Shown piece after piece: positions 31,608 through 40,304 of a stretch of 54,063 bases of DNA. Made by a program: the position numbers and the translations under genes. Every line of letters starts with the position of its first letter. Position 1 is the first letter of the stretch. The notes beneath the pieces were generated by a model. That model ran no database searches. It was not told the DNA's origin and was given only the letters and a program-made list of their open reading frames with translations. The stretch spans positions 1 to 54,063 of the forward strand of contig CAITQH010000252.1 of the NCBI GenBank assembly GCA_903894475.1, written 5' to 3'. This DNA is from an uncultured beta proteobacterium (GTDB lineage: Bacteria > Pseudomonadota > Gammaproteobacteria > Burkholderiales > Burkholderiaceae_C).

Positions 31608-33080
31608 TCAAAAGGGCACATCCAGATCCGGATCGAGTGCCGTCTTTGATGCACCCGCGTGCTGCGTCAGCATCTCGAACGGCAGGGCCTGCTTGACCAG
31701 TATCACCGTGCAGGGCGCGTCCATCGCGACTTTGATCGGCACGGTGGCAAGAAAGCGTTGCATCTTCAAGCCGTGCGTGGCGGCTCCAATGACAATCACG
31801 CTGACTTCGTTGCCGACGGCGTAATTGACCAGTGCCTCTGCCACATCGCCGGACTCCAGTACATGGTAAGACGTCTGCTGGCCCGGCAAGTCCAGCGGCT
31901 GCGCCCACTGGCGTAGCGCGGCGATGTGTTTGCGCTGCAGGCTGGTCTCGCTGCCATCGCTCGATGAATCGCTCTGGCTGCCCGAGATCACTGTCACGCA
32001 GGCCAGCCTGGCGCCTGGGCGTGTCCCCATCGAGCGCGCGACCGCCTGGCGCAGCGAATACAGCGTCGCATCCGTCACGTCCTTGTACGGCACTGCCACC
32101 ATCACAATCGGCACCTCATCAATCTGGTGCGCGGGCAGCGGACTGGGCTGGTATTGCATACCGGCAGCCTTTAGCCAGCGCTTGAAATGAACACCAAACC
32201 CGGTACCCTGAATGTTGCGGCCGCGTTGCGTGACCGTCACCTGCTCCGGATGGCGCAGGTCGAACGCCAGATGCGCCGCCGACGGATAGCGTTTCGCAGC
32301 CTCCGGTTCCAGGCAGCGCAGAATGACTTCCTGCATCCACTCCGGTAGATCGGGGTTGAGCTTGCGTGGCGGTGGCGGGTCCATCCACAGTCGCTGGCGC
32401 AATCCCCCCGTCGTTCTGGGCGAGCCAAACGGCAGTTCGCCGGTGGCGAGTTCATAGAGCATCACGCCAAGCGCAAAAATATCGCTGCGTGGGTCGCCGC
32501 GCACACCCACCACCTGCTCAGGCGCAATCCAGGCCGGGGAGCCGACCGCCTTGCGCAGTTGCTCGGCCAGCAGGTCCGGGTACAGTGCATTGCACGACAA
32601 GCCAAAATCGAGCAGTACTGCGCTGCCGTCCTTGCGGATCAGCACATTGGCCGGCTTCAAGTCCAGATGGCAGGTGTTTTGCTGATGCAGACTGTGCACC
32701 GCCATGGCCACCGCAGCGCCAAGAAATGCCAGTCCCTTGACCGGCGGACGTTCCGACGGCTCCAGCCAATGGTCCAGGGTCTGCCCCGGCACGTACTCCA
32801 TGACCAGATAGGGCACGTTTTCCAGGTCCCCGGCGGCCACGAAACGCGGCACGTGGGAACCGGTCAACACCTGCATGATCTGGTGCTCAACTTCGAAGCT
32901 GATGATGTTTTCGGCGCCGTCGCCCGCCGTCATTCGCGGCACTTTCATGGCCAAAGGAAATCCGGGATCACGTGCGCCTTCAGAGTAATGAACGTGATAA
33001 ATGTGCGCCATGCCGCCCGAATGGATGCACTCCTCAATGGTGAAGCCGTCGAGTTCGGCGCCGCTCTCCAGCAGTTTCAT
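31608..33080 (-). CDS. Ser/Thr protein kinase fused to a universal stress protein domain
   Basis: 490 aa. Residues about 12-280 are a Hanks-type kinase: glycine loop CIHSGGMAHIYHV, ATP-binding Lys in PLAMKVPR near 45, catalytic loop HLDLKPANVL near 137, DFG near 156, and APE in AWIAPEQVVG. The catalytic loop has HLD, not HRD, a non-RD kinase, so activation-loop phosphorylation may not be needed. Residues about 340-470 are a UspA-like domain (PIVMVAVPYKD to VSVIVIGAATHG, then CTVILVKQ), with an ATP-site-like GAATHG. No transmembrane segment is seen, so it is cytosolic. Its ATG overlaps the stop of a metallophosphoesterase gene (ATGA), pairing kinase and possible phosphatase. Confidence 0.9.
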   Translation of the reverse strand: MKLLESGAELDGFTIEECIHSGGMAHIYHVHYSEGARDPGFPLAMKVPRMTAGDGAENIISFEVEHQIMQVLTGSHVPRFVAAGDLENVPYLVMEYVPGQTLDHWLEPSERPPVKGLAFLGAAVAMAVHSLHQQNTCHLDLKPANVLIRKDGSAVLLDFGLSCNALYPDLLAEQLRKAVGSPAWIAPEQVVGVRGDPRSDIFALGVMLYELATGELPFGSPRTTGGLRQRLWMDPPPPRKLNPDLPEWMQEVILRCLEPEAAKRYPSAAHLAFDLRHPEQVTVTQRGRNIQGTGFGVHFKRWLKAAGMQYQPSPLPAHQIDEVPIVMVAVPYKDVTDATLYSLRQAVARSMGTRPGARLACVTVISGSQSDSSSDGSETSLQRKHIAALRQWAQPLDLPGQQTSYHVLESGDVAEALVNYAVGNEVSVIVIGAATHGLKMQRFLATVPIKVAMDAPCTVILVKQALPFEMLTQHAGASKTALDPDLDVPF

Positions 33081-33829
33081 CGTCCCAACTCCAGCCGGTC
33101 GGCGAACAAGGCTGGCAAGGCGGCCTGCCGGATGGCTACGGCAGCCGAATGATGGTCGTAGGAAACGCGCTGAAACGTGAGCTGCAATTTTTCAGTGTCA
33201 AAGATGGCGTACATGGCCTGCGGGTTGCGATCACGCGGTTGTCCGACTGAACCAATGGTGGCCAGCCAGCGCCGATGTCTGGGTACCGGCACCGCCACCC
33301 CGGCGGTCGGCAGGAATTTCATCAGATCGGCGCTGGCGCCCCGGTAATACAGGGTTTGCTGATGCACATGGCCGCAAAACACATAGCGCACTTCGGCTAG
33401 CGCTGCGGCCGCATCCAGGCTGTCACGGGCGGCTCGCTCGTCATAAACGTAATGCCACAGCGCGGGGTCGTTGACAGTGGCGTGGACCAACATGATGGCG
33501 TCGCGCTGCAGCGTCAGTGGCAAGCGGTCCAGGAACTGCAGTTGATCGGCACTGAGCTGGGCGTGCGTCCAGGCCGCGGTCGTGTCCCCCACTGTCTGCA
33601 CCTGTGCTGGCGGTGTCACCGCCAACTGATCATGGTTGCCTTTGACCAGCAGCGCTCCTTCAGCCATCAGTTGCTGCGCCCGCTGGACCACGGCCGCCGG
33701 ATCGGCGCCATAGCCCACCAGGTCACCGAGCACAGCGAACTGTTGCGCACCATGGTCGCGAGCGTGCGCCAGGCAGGCATCAAAGGCCTGAATGTTGGCG
33801 TGAATATCTGACAGCAAAGCCAGCTTCAT
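33077..33829 (-). CDS. Calcineurin-like metallophosphoesterase
   Basis: 250 aa. The metal-binding motifs of the family occur in order: LLSDIHANIQAFD (D-x-H, residues 7-10), VLGDLVGYGADP (GD), LLVKGNHDQL (GNHD, near 64), VHATVNDP, and FCGHVHQQTLYY (GHxH, near 155). It resembles the YfcE-like/ApaH-type small phosphoesterases with the GYGADP signature that act on phosphoproteins, dinucleotides or cyclic nucleotides. First gene of the minus-strand operon; overlap with the kinase gene suggests it may remove phosphates that the kinase adds. The substrate is not known. Confidence 0.88.
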   Translation of the reverse strand: MKLALLSDIHANIQAFDACLAHARDHGAQQFAVLGDLVGYGADPAAVVQRAQQLMAEGALLVKGNHDQLAVTPPAQVQTVGDTTAAWTHAQLSADQLQFLDRLPLTLQRDAIMLVHATVNDPALWHYVYDERAARDSLDAAAALAEVRYVFCGHVHQQTLYYRGASADLMKFLPTAGVAVPVPRHRRWLATIGSVGQPRDRNPQAMYAIFDTEKLQLTFQRVSYDHHSAAVAIRQAALPALFADRLELGR

Positions 33830-33974
33830 GTTGTTCCTCTTTGTTTTCAGGCGACATCATGCCTCATCCCGACATCGTGCCGGACATCAGCCTCTAATTG
33901 TGCTGCGGGTTTGCGCTAATGGACGGCGCAGGTGCAGCGCAGGATGATGCCGCCCTGTGTGTCGGAGAATGGAC

Positions 33975-35573
33975 ATGTTTGACTACATCATCATCGGTGG
34001 CGGCTCGGCGGGTTGCGTCCTGGCAGCGCGCCTGACAGAGAATCCGGACATCAAGGTGGCGCTGCTGGAAGCCGGCGGCGCCGACAGCAGCGCCATGATC
34101 CACTGCCCGGCGGGTATGGCCGTGATGGCCCAGACCGGCCAGGTGAACTGGAAGTTTGACACGGTGCCGCAAACAGGCTTGGGCGGTCGGCGCGGCTATC
34201 AGCCTTGCGGCAAGGTGCTCGGCGGTTCGAGTTCGGTCAACGCCATGATTTACATCCGTGGCCACCGGGCGGACTATGACCATTGGGCAGCGCAGGGCAA
34301 CCCGGGCTGGTCCTATGACGAGGTGCTGCCCTACTTCAAGCGTGCCGAGCACAATGAGCGCGGCGCCAACGCCTTCCACGGCAGCAGTGGCCCGCTCAAT
34401 GTGATGGATTTACGCAGCCCGACCCGCTTCGGGCCGATGTTCATCAAGGCCGGGGAGCAGGCCGGCTTTCGCGTCAACCCGGACTTCAACGGCGCCGACC
34501 AGGAAGGCGTCGGCATGTATCAGGTTACGCACAAGGCCGGCGAGCGCTTCAGCGCAGCCAAAGCGTATCTCAAACCCCACCTGGCGCGCGCCAACCTGCA
34601 AGTGCTGACAGGCGCCCATGCGAGGCGCATCCTGCTCGAGGGAAAGCGCGCCGTCGGGGTTGAATTCCTGCAGGACGGGCAAGTCAAGCAGCTCAAAGCC
34701 ACGCGCGAAGTACTGCTGAGCTCCGGCGCCCTGCAGTCTCCCAAGCTGCTGCTGCTCTCGGGCATTGGTCCGCAGCAGCACCTGGCTGAGCTTGGCATTG
34801 AGAGCGTCCACCATCTGCCCGGCGTCGGGCAGAACATGCACGACCACATCGACGTGGTGCAGGTGCTCGATGCGCCCAAGGCAAAAGACCTGTTCGGCGT
34901 TTCCCTGAGCGGCATGGCCAGAGCCATCAAGGGCGTGTTTGAGTGGCGCAACTACCGCACCGGCATGCTCACCACCAACTTCGCAGAAGCGGGCGGCTTC
35001 ATCAAGAGCCAGGCCAGCGAGCCGATTCCGGATCTGCAACTGCACTTTGTCATCGGCAAGCTGATCAACCACGGCCGCACCACCACCTTCGGTCATGGCT
35101 TCTCGTGCCATCTGTGCCTGCTGCGCCCACGCAGCCGCGGCAGCATCCGACTTGCCAGCAAGGACCCGCTGGCCGCCCCCCTGATAGACCCGAACTATCT
35201 GAGCGATCCGGATGACATGGAGCGCATGGTTCGGGGTTTCAAACTGATGCGCAAGCTGCTGGCGCAGCCTGCCATGGCCAGCCTCGAAGGCAAGGAACTG
35301 GCATCCTGCGCCGCGGCTCAGAGCGACAGCCAGATCGAGCAGTTCATCCGCGCCAACGCCGACACCATCTACCACCCGTCTGGCAGTTGCCGCATGGGCA
35401 ATGGGCCACTCGATGTGGTCGATGCCCAGTTGCGGGTGCACGGCATCGAAGCCCTGCGCGTGATCGATGCCTCCATCATGCCGCGCCTGGTCGGGGGTAA
35501 CACCAACGCGCCGGTCATCATGATCGCCGAAAAAGCCGCCGACATGATCAAGATTGGGCAGCACACCCAGTGA
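33975..35573 (+). CDS. GMC-family FAD oxidoreductase (choline/alcohol dehydrogenase type)
   Basis: 532 aa from the ATG at 33975, with GGAG seven bases upstream (earlier in-frame GTG 33957 and ATG 33969 are poorer). FAD-binding dinucleotide fold [22 protein letters not shown]-binding Glu in [11 protein letters not shown] signature 1 [19 protein letters not shown], signature 2 [16 protein letters not shown], and the catalytic His in [11 protein letters not shown] near 466 with the second His/Asn at [18 protein letters not shown]. It oxidises a primary alcohol or polyol to an aldehyde, similar to BetA/AlkJ. No betaine genes lie nearby, so an alkanol or aryl alcohol substrate is plausible. It is divergent from the metallophosphoesterase operon. 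Confidence 0.9.
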   Translation: MFDYIIIGGGSAGCVLAARLTENPDIKVALLEAGGADSSAMIHCPAGMAVMAQTGQVNWKFDTVPQTGLGGRRGYQPCGKVLGGSSSVNAMIYIRGHRADYDHWAAQGNPGWSYDEVLPYFKRAEHNERGANAFHGSSGPLNVMDLRSPTRFGPMFIKAGEQAGFRVNPDFNGADQEGVGMYQVTHKAGERFSAAKAYLKPHLARANLQVLTGAHARRILLEGKRAVGVEFLQDGQVKQLKATREVLLSSGALQSPKLLLLSGIGPQQHLAELGIESVHHLPGVGQNMHDHIDVVQVLDAPKAKDLFGVSLSGMARAIKGVFEWRNYRTGMLTTNFAEAGGFIKSQASEPIPDLQLHFVIGKLINHGRTTTFGHGFSCHLCLLRPRSRGSIRLASKDPLAAPLIDPNYLSDPDDMERMVRGFKLMRKLLAQPAMASLEGKELASCAAAQSDSQIEQFIRANADTIYHPSGSCRMGNGPLDVVDAQLRVHGIEALRVIDASIMPRLVGGNTNAPVIMIAEKAADMIKIGQHTQ

Positions 35574-35631
35574 CGGGAGTTGGAGCAACGCGTTGTGATT
35601 GCAGCACTTCTTTGTCATTGCAGCACTGCTT

Positions 35632-35703
35632 TGTCATTGCGGGCCACGACCCGCAATCCAGTCGATGCGTGGCACTGGATCCCGGATCAAGTCCGGGATG
35701 ACA
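35632..35703. repeat. Palindromic repeat family 1, copy B
   Basis: TGTCATTGCGGGCC, then CCCGCAATCCAGTC and GTGGCACTGGATCCCGGAT, ending GTCCGGGATGACA. Two further TTGTCATTGCAGCACT-like starts precede it at 35600-35630. It lies between the stops of the convergent GMC and ABC permease genes. Confidence 0.8.
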
Positions 35704-35801
35704 AACTGCCAGGACTGGATGACAAACTGCCAGGACTGGATGACAAACTGCCAGGACTGGATGACAAGCTACTAGACGCGGATGACAAATGGCTAGCCGC
35801 G
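35697..35801. repeat. 21-bp tandem repeat growing out of repeat copy B
   Basis: Three identical 21-bp units (each begins GATGACAAACTGCC and ends AGGACTG) at 35697-35717, 35718-35738 and 35739-35759, then two diverged units that run into the end of the ABC permease gene (stop at 35793-35795). The unit begins with the last bases of the palindromic element, so it probably arose by slippage there. Confidence 0.85.
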
Positions 35802-36614
35802 AAAGCGCTTGCGTGTGAGTGCCAGCGCAATCCAGAAACCTGTCACCGCATAGACCAGCAGCACCAGAACGTGCCTCGCCGGGTCTTGCGGCCACTGGTC
35901 CATGAACAGGGGGCGCACCAGATCGATCGCGTTGGTCAGCGGCAGCCACTGTGAGATCGCACGCACCACTTCGGGCAATTGCTCCAGCGGAAAGAAGATG
36001 CCGCTGACAAACATGGTGGGTGTCAGAAACAGCGTGAAGTAGTAGGTAAAAAAGTCGTACCCTCTGGCCAGGGCATTGAAGATCAGGGCCAGGCTGCTGA
36101 AGGTGATGCCCACGCCCAGCAGGATGGGCCAGGCCACCAGCAATTTGGGCGAGTAACTGATGCCCAGCGCCAGCATCACCACCAGAATGGCGCTGACCGT
36201 GAACAGCGCCTTGAATGCCGCCCAGAGCATTTCGGCCAGCACCACATCGTCCAGATTGACCGGCGCGTTCATGATGCCGTCCCAGGTTTTTTGCACATGC
36301 ATGCGCGAAAAAGCCGAGTACAAAGCCTCAAAACTCGCTGCATTCATGGCACTCATGCAGATCGAGCCGCTGGCAAGAAAAAGAATGTAGGGAACCTTGA
36401 CCGCGCCATCCACACCGGGCAGCGTCACTTCGCCCACCAACGCACCCATGCCGTAGCCAAAAGCCACCAGCCACATCAGCGGCTCGGCGATATTGCCCAC
36501 AAGACTGGGTATGGCCAGCTTGCGCCAGACCAGCAGATTGCGCAGGAAAACCGGCCACCAGCGCCACGAAAGCTCAGGCGCGCGCCAGACGCTGATCTCG
36601 TTTGCATTGCTCAT
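35793..36614 (-). CDS. ABC-2 type transporter permease (NodJ-like)
   Basis: 273 aa with about six hydrophobic segments (for example LIVMLALGISYSPKLLVAWP, GITFSSLALIFNALARGYDF, HVLVLLVYAVTGFWIALAL). The segments WRWWPVFLRNLLVWRKLAI, LASGSICMSAMNAASFEALYSAFSRM and FVSGIFFPLEQLPEVVRAIS match the NodJ branch of ABC-2 exporters. With the NodI-like ATPase encoded 154 nt upstream it should form an exporter. NodIJ export lipochitooligosaccharides in rhizobia, but betaproteobacterial NodIJ relatives have other, mostly unknown substrates. The gene ends within the 21-bp tandem repeat. Confidence 0.88.
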   Translation of the reverse strand: MSNANEISVWRAPELSWRWWPVFLRNLLVWRKLAIPSLVGNIAEPLMWLVAFGYGMGALVGEVTLPGVDGAVKVPYILFLASGSICMSAMNAASFEALYSAFSRMHVQKTWDGIMNAPVNLDDVVLAEMLWAAFKALFTVSAILVVMLALGISYSPKLLVAWPILLGVGITFSSLALIFNALARGYDFFTYYFTLFLTPTMFVSGIFFPLEQLPEVVRAISQWLPLTNAIDLVRPLFMDQWPQDPARHVLVLLVYAVTGFWIALALTRKRFRG

Positions 36615-36768
36615 CCGATCGCTCCAACGAACACCTTCAGAAATTCAGATTTTCTGGATGAAGTGCTAGGCGCGCGGCGCGCAGCAACCGCAATGTACTT
36701 CTGTACATGAGGGTTGCGAGCACCAAGCAACGACGCAATTCGTCCGAAAAATGGATTTATGGAGGTGT
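36615..36768. repeat. Palindromic spacer between the two exporter genes
   Basis: A 154-nt gap inside an otherwise tight gene pair. It contains TGTAC-TTCT-GTACA and GCGCGCGGCGCGC, with TTCAGATTTTCTGGA near the permease start and CGCAATTCGTCCGAAAAA near the ATPase stop. The mix of palindromes resembles dispersed intergenic elements seen in related bacteria. The region near the permease start may hold its ribosome binding site; no gene is seen. Confidence 0.4.
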
Positions 36769-37710
36769 TCATGCGTCCTCCCTGATCTGACGGCCTGTGA
36801 GCTTGAGAAAAAGGTCTTCCAGATTGGCCGGTCTGTGCAACGTGCGCAGCTGCGGTTGGGCGCTGAGCGAGTGCAACAGCGGCTTGGCGTCCTGCGTGTA
36901 AAAAAACACCGTCTCGCCGCTGACCTCGACGCGCGCCGCCAGTGCCTGCAGGGGACCATCCACCAGATCCAGCGCTCCCGTGCCATAGACCTCGACCACA
37001 TCGGGCTCCAGGTGCTGGCGGATCAGCTCGCGTGGCGAGCCTTCGGCGATCTTTTTACCGTGGTCCAGCACCAGAAGCCGCGTGCACAGGCGCTCGGCCT
37101 CGTCCATGAAGTGCGTCGTCAGCAGGATGGACTTGCCCTCCTGCAGCAACAGTTGCAGACGTTCCCACATCAGATGGCGCGCTTGCGGATCCAGACCCGT
37201 GGTGGGTTCGTCGAGCATCAGCAAGCGTGGATTGTTCACCAGCGCGCGTGCCAGACTGAGGCGCCTTTTCATGCCACCCGAGAGTTCGCCCGGTTTGGCT
37301 GTGGCCTTGCTGGTCAGCGAAGCAAAGGCCAGCAGCGCCGGAATGCGTTCGCGAATCTGGCTCGACTTCATGCCGAAGTAGCGGCCATAGACCAGCAGGT
37401 TCTCGGCACAATTGAAATCGGGGTCCAGCGTGTCGAGTTGGCTGACCACACCGAGCTGCGCCTTGATGGCCAGCGAATCACGCGGCATAGCCAGGCCAAA
37501 CGCGGTGATACTGCCAGCATCGGGCACGCTTTGCCCCAGACACATGCGAATTGTGGTGGTCTTGCCGGCGCCATTGGGGCCGATGACGCCCAGGCATTCG
37601 CCGGCTGCGATCTGGAACGACAGGTCATCGACGACCGTGTTGTCGCCGTAGCGTTTGCTGAGATGGCTGACAGAAAAAAGTGGCTCGGGTATAGCTGCGC
37701 TGGAAGACAT
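36769..37710 (-). CDS. ABC transporter ATP-binding protein (NodI-like)
   Basis: 313 aa. Full ABC ATPase: Walker A VIGPNGAGKTTTIRMCLGQ, Q-loop GVVSQLDTLDPDFNCAENLLVYGRYFG (a NodI-type stretch), signature LSGGMKRRLSLARALVNNP, Walker B LLMLDEPTTGLDPQARH, H-loop LLTTHFMDEAERLC. The C-terminal 80 residues are the regulatory extension of this branch. It powers the permease encoded downstream. Its stop is 154 nt from the permease start, so both are probably on one transcript. It lies 18 nt downstream of amn. Confidence 0.93.
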   Translation of the reverse strand: MSSSAAIPEPLFSVSHLSKRYGDNTVVDDLSFQIAAGECLGVIGPNGAGKTTTIRMCLGQSVPDAGSITAFGLAMPRDSLAIKAQLGVVSQLDTLDPDFNCAENLLVYGRYFGMKSSQIRERIPALLAFASLTSKATAKPGELSGGMKRRLSLARALVNNPRLLMLDEPTTGLDPQARHLMWERLQLLLQEGKSILLTTHFMDEAERLCTRLLVLDHGKKIAEGSPRELIRQHLEPDVVEVYGTGALDLVDGPLQALAARVEVSGETVFFYTQDAKPLLHSLSAQPQLRTLHRPANLEDLFLKLTGRQIREDA

Positions 37711-37728
37711 GGGATGGATTGGTCAGTC

Positions 37729-39225
37729 CTACTGAAACGCCACTTCGGCGAAGCTGCGCAGCTTGCGGCTGTGCAACTGGTCGATGCCTTCGGCGCGCAG
37801 CAGTTCAATGGCCCGCATGCCGATACGCAGGTGCTGGTCCACCCGTTCGCGGTAAAAATGGTTCGCCATGCCCGGCAGCTTGATCTCGCCATGCAGTGGC
37901 TTGTCGCTCACACACAGCAAGGTGCCGTAGGGCACCCGAAAGCGAAAGCCATTGGCGGCGATGGTCGCGCTTTCCATGTCCAGCGCTACGGCGCGGCTCT
38001 GGCTGAAGCGCTGCTGTGGCCCATTGTCAGGCAACAGTTCCCAGTTGCGGTTGTCGGTGGACGCCACCGTGCCGGTACGCATGATGCGCTTGAGCTCAGG
38101 GCCCTTGAGTTGGGTCACATCTGACACCGCCTGCTCCAGCGCCAGCTGAATCTCCGCCAGCGCTGGAATAGGCACCCACAGCGGCAGTTCTTCGTCCAGC
38201 ACATGGTCTTCGCGCACATAGCCGTGCGCCAACACGTAGTCACCCAGTTGCTGCGAGTTGCGCAGGCCAGCACAGTGACCCAGCATGATCCAGGCGTGCG
38301 GCCGCAAGACGGCAATATGGTCGGTGATGGTCTTTGCATTGGCCGGACCGACGCCGATATTGACCATGCTGATGCCACTGCGGTCGGCGCGCACCAGATG
38401 GTAGGCCGGCATCTGCGGCAGGCGCGGCGGCACCTTGCCCATCTCATCAGCCGAATAATTGGAGTCTGACCCCGATTTTTTCGTCACGACGTTGCCGGGC
38501 TCAATGAAAGCGATGTACTCGCTTGCCGGGTCGGCCATCGCCTCGTGTCCCAGGCGCACAAACTCGTCGATGTAGAACTGGTAATTGGTGAACAGCACAA
38601 AGTTCTGGAAATGCTCCGGCGCGGTACCGGTGTAGTGACGCAGCCGGTGCAGCGAGTAGTCGACCCGCGGCGCGGTGAATAGCGACAGCGGCTGCGCCTC
38701 GCCCGGGCGCGGCATGTAGGTGCCGTTGGCGATGCCGTCGTCCATCGCCGTTAGATCCGGCAGATCAAATACGTCGCGCATCAGCTGGCGCCGCTCGGCG
38801 CTCAGGTTGCCTTCTATGTGATCGTTTTCAGCAAAAGAAAAATGCACCGGGATCGGCTGCGAGCTGGTTCCCACTTCCAGCTCAACCTCGTGGTTTTGCA
38901 GCAGCAAGGTGAATTGCTCAAGGTAGTACTCGGCATACAGGTCGGGCCGACTCAAGGTGGTCTCGAAGCGGCCCGGCCCGGCGACAAATCCGTAGCTCAG
39001 GCGAGCGCTATCGCCGGAGTTCAGGCGCGAGACGGTATCGGTCTGCACCCGCACAAAGGGGTAACAGGCCCGCACATGGCCAGGCAGCGTCTCACCGGAG
39101 ACAAAGCGCTGCATGGCAGAGCGCAGGTGTGCAATGCTGCTGTCGTAGATGTCGCGCGCGCAGGCTAACGCACTGGCCGGGTCGGTGAAACGGGCGGGAG
39201 CAATAAAAGTCGGAAGGTAAGGCAT
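37729..39225 (-). CDS. amn: AMP nucleosidase
   Basis: 498 aa. Hydrolyses AMP to adenine and ribose 5-phosphate, lowering AMP when adenylates are high. The N-terminal regulatory domain includes ACYPFVRVQTDTVSRLNSGDSARLSYGFV and FTAPRVDYSLHRLRHYTGTAPEHFQNFVLFTNYQFYIDEF, stretches specific to Amn. The C-terminal nucleoside-phosphorylase-like catalytic domain includes ISMVNIGVGPANAKTITDH, LGHCAGLRNSQQLGDYVLAHGYVRED, VALDMESATIAANGFRFRVPYGTLLCVSDKPLHGEIKLPG. It is divergent from the BMP transporter operon, in keeping with a purine salvage theme. Confidence 0.95.
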   Translation of the reverse strand: MPYLPTFIAPARFTDPASALACARDIYDSSIAHLRSAMQRFVSGETLPGHVRACYPFVRVQTDTVSRLNSGDSARLSYGFVAGPGRFETTLSRPDLYAEYYLEQFTLLLQNHEVELEVGTSSQPIPVHFSFAENDHIEGNLSAERRQLMRDVFDLPDLTAMDDGIANGTYMPRPGEAQPLSLFTAPRVDYSLHRLRHYTGTAPEHFQNFVLFTNYQFYIDEFVRLGHEAMADPASEYIAFIEPGNVVTKKSGSDSNYSADEMGKVPPRLPQMPAYHLVRADRSGISMVNIGVGPANAKTITDHIAVLRPHAWIMLGHCAGLRNSQQLGDYVLAHGYVREDHVLDEELPLWVPIPALAEIQLALEQAVSDVTQLKGPELKRIMRTGTVASTDNRNWELLPDNGPQQRFSQSRAVALDMESATIAANGFRFRVPYGTLLCVSDKPLHGEIKLPGMANHFYRERVDQHLRIGMRAIELLRAEGIDQLHSRKLRSFAEVAFQ

Positions 39226-39323
39226 GACGTCATTGTTCCATGAGTTAATTGTTTGCTATGCTTGTGCGCTGAAGATTCCGCCGAGCTTGACCTTTTCAAC
39301 CTTATCAAGAAGAGAGAGTGCAT

Positions 39324-40304
39324 ATGAAGTTTAAGTCCACTGCATGTTTGGGGCTTCTGGTGATCAGTTTGCTCGCCAGTTTTCAGGCTGCGGCTCAACC
39401 AGCGGTCATTTTCGATATGGGCGGCAAGTTTGATAAGTCCTTCAATGAAGCCGCCTACAACGGCATGGAGCGCTGGAAGAAGGAGTCCGGCAAACCCTAT
39501 CTTGAGTTCGAGATTGCCAACGAATCACAGCGCGAGCAGGCAGCACGCCGCATGGCAGAACGCGGTGCCAGCCCGATCATTGGCATTGGCTTTGGCCAGG
39601 CCTCCAGCATAGAGAAGATTGCCAAGGAGTTCCCGAAGCTTAAATTCGCCATCATTGATATGGTGGTGGACCAGCCTAACGTCCAGTCGGTGGTATTCAA
39701 GGAGCACGAGGGCAGCTTCCTGGTCGGTGCCATGGCGGCGATGGCCAGCAAGACCGGCAAGGTGAGCTTTGTCGGCGGCATGGACATTCCGCTGATCCGC
39801 AAATTCCAGTGCGGCTATGAACAGGGTGCCAAATTTGTCAACCCCAAAGCCGAGGTCTTCAGCAACATGACCGGCACCACGGGCGCCGCCTGGAACGACC
39901 CGGCGCGCGGCGGTGAACTCGCCAAGGCGCAGTTTGCCAAGGGCTCCGATGTGGTGTTTGCGGCGGCCGGCGGCACAGGTACCGGCGTCTATCAGGCAGC
40001 CAAGGACAGCGGCAAACTTGCCATCGGTGTGGACAGCAACCAGAACCACCTGCAGAGCGGCACCATGCTGACCTCCATGATCAAGCGCGTGGACGTGGCG
40101 GTTTACAACGTCATCATGGCGCACAAACCGGGACTGTCGGTACTGGGCCTGAAGGAAGGCGGTGTCGACTATGCGCTGGATGCCAACAACGCGAAGTTGG
40201 TCAGCGCCGACATGAAGAAAAAGGTTGACGGCCTGAAAGCGGACATCATCAGCGGCAAGATCAAGGTCGCCGACTACATGGCAGACAACGCCTGCAAGTA
40301 CTGA
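39324..40304 (+). CDS. BMP-family (purine nucleoside) ABC transporter substrate-binding protein
   Basis: 326 aa from the ATG at 39324 behind a GAGAGAG stretch; a GTG two codons earlier is weaker. Signal peptide KFKSTACLGLLVISLLASFQ with a cut near AAAQPAV (no lipobox Cys). The BMP/Med fold is marked by VIFDMGGKFDKSFNEAAYNGMERW, GIGFGQASSIEKIAKEFP, FKEHEGSFLVGAMAAMASKTGKVSFVGGMDIPLIRKFQCGYEQGAK and AAGGTGTGVYQAAKDSGKLAIGVDSNQN, the last binding the nucleoside ribose. It captures nucleosides in the periplasm for the ATPase and two permeases that follow; the ATPase start overlaps its stop (TGATG). Confidence 0.93.
   Translation: MKFKSTACLGLLVISLLASFQAAAQPAVIFDMGGKFDKSFNEAAYNGMERWKKESGKPYLEFEIANESQREQAARRMAERGASPIIGIGFGQASSIEKIAKEFPKLKFAIIDMVVDQPNVQSVVFKEHEGSFLVGAMAAMASKTGKVSFVGGMDIPLIRKFQCGYEQGAKFVNPKAEVFSNMTGTTGAAWNDPARGGELAKAQFAKGSDVVFAAAGGTGTGVYQAAKDSGKLAIGVDSNQNHLQSGTMLTSMIKRVDVAVYNVIMAHKPGLSVLGLKEGGVDYALDANNAKLVSADMKKKVDGLKADIISGKIKVADYMADNACKY

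Noticed and set aside
34410-35618. 402-codon minus-strand frame opposite the GMC oxidoreductase
   Set aside because: Antisense frame of a clear GMC enzyme, no conserved features.
35697-35801. CRISPR array
   Set aside because: Units are contiguous 21-bp repeats with no unique spacers and no cas genes nearby.
36751-38124. 457-codon plus-strand frame across the NodI-like and amn genes
   Set aside because: It spans two well-supported genes on the other strand, has no ribosome binding site and no family features.
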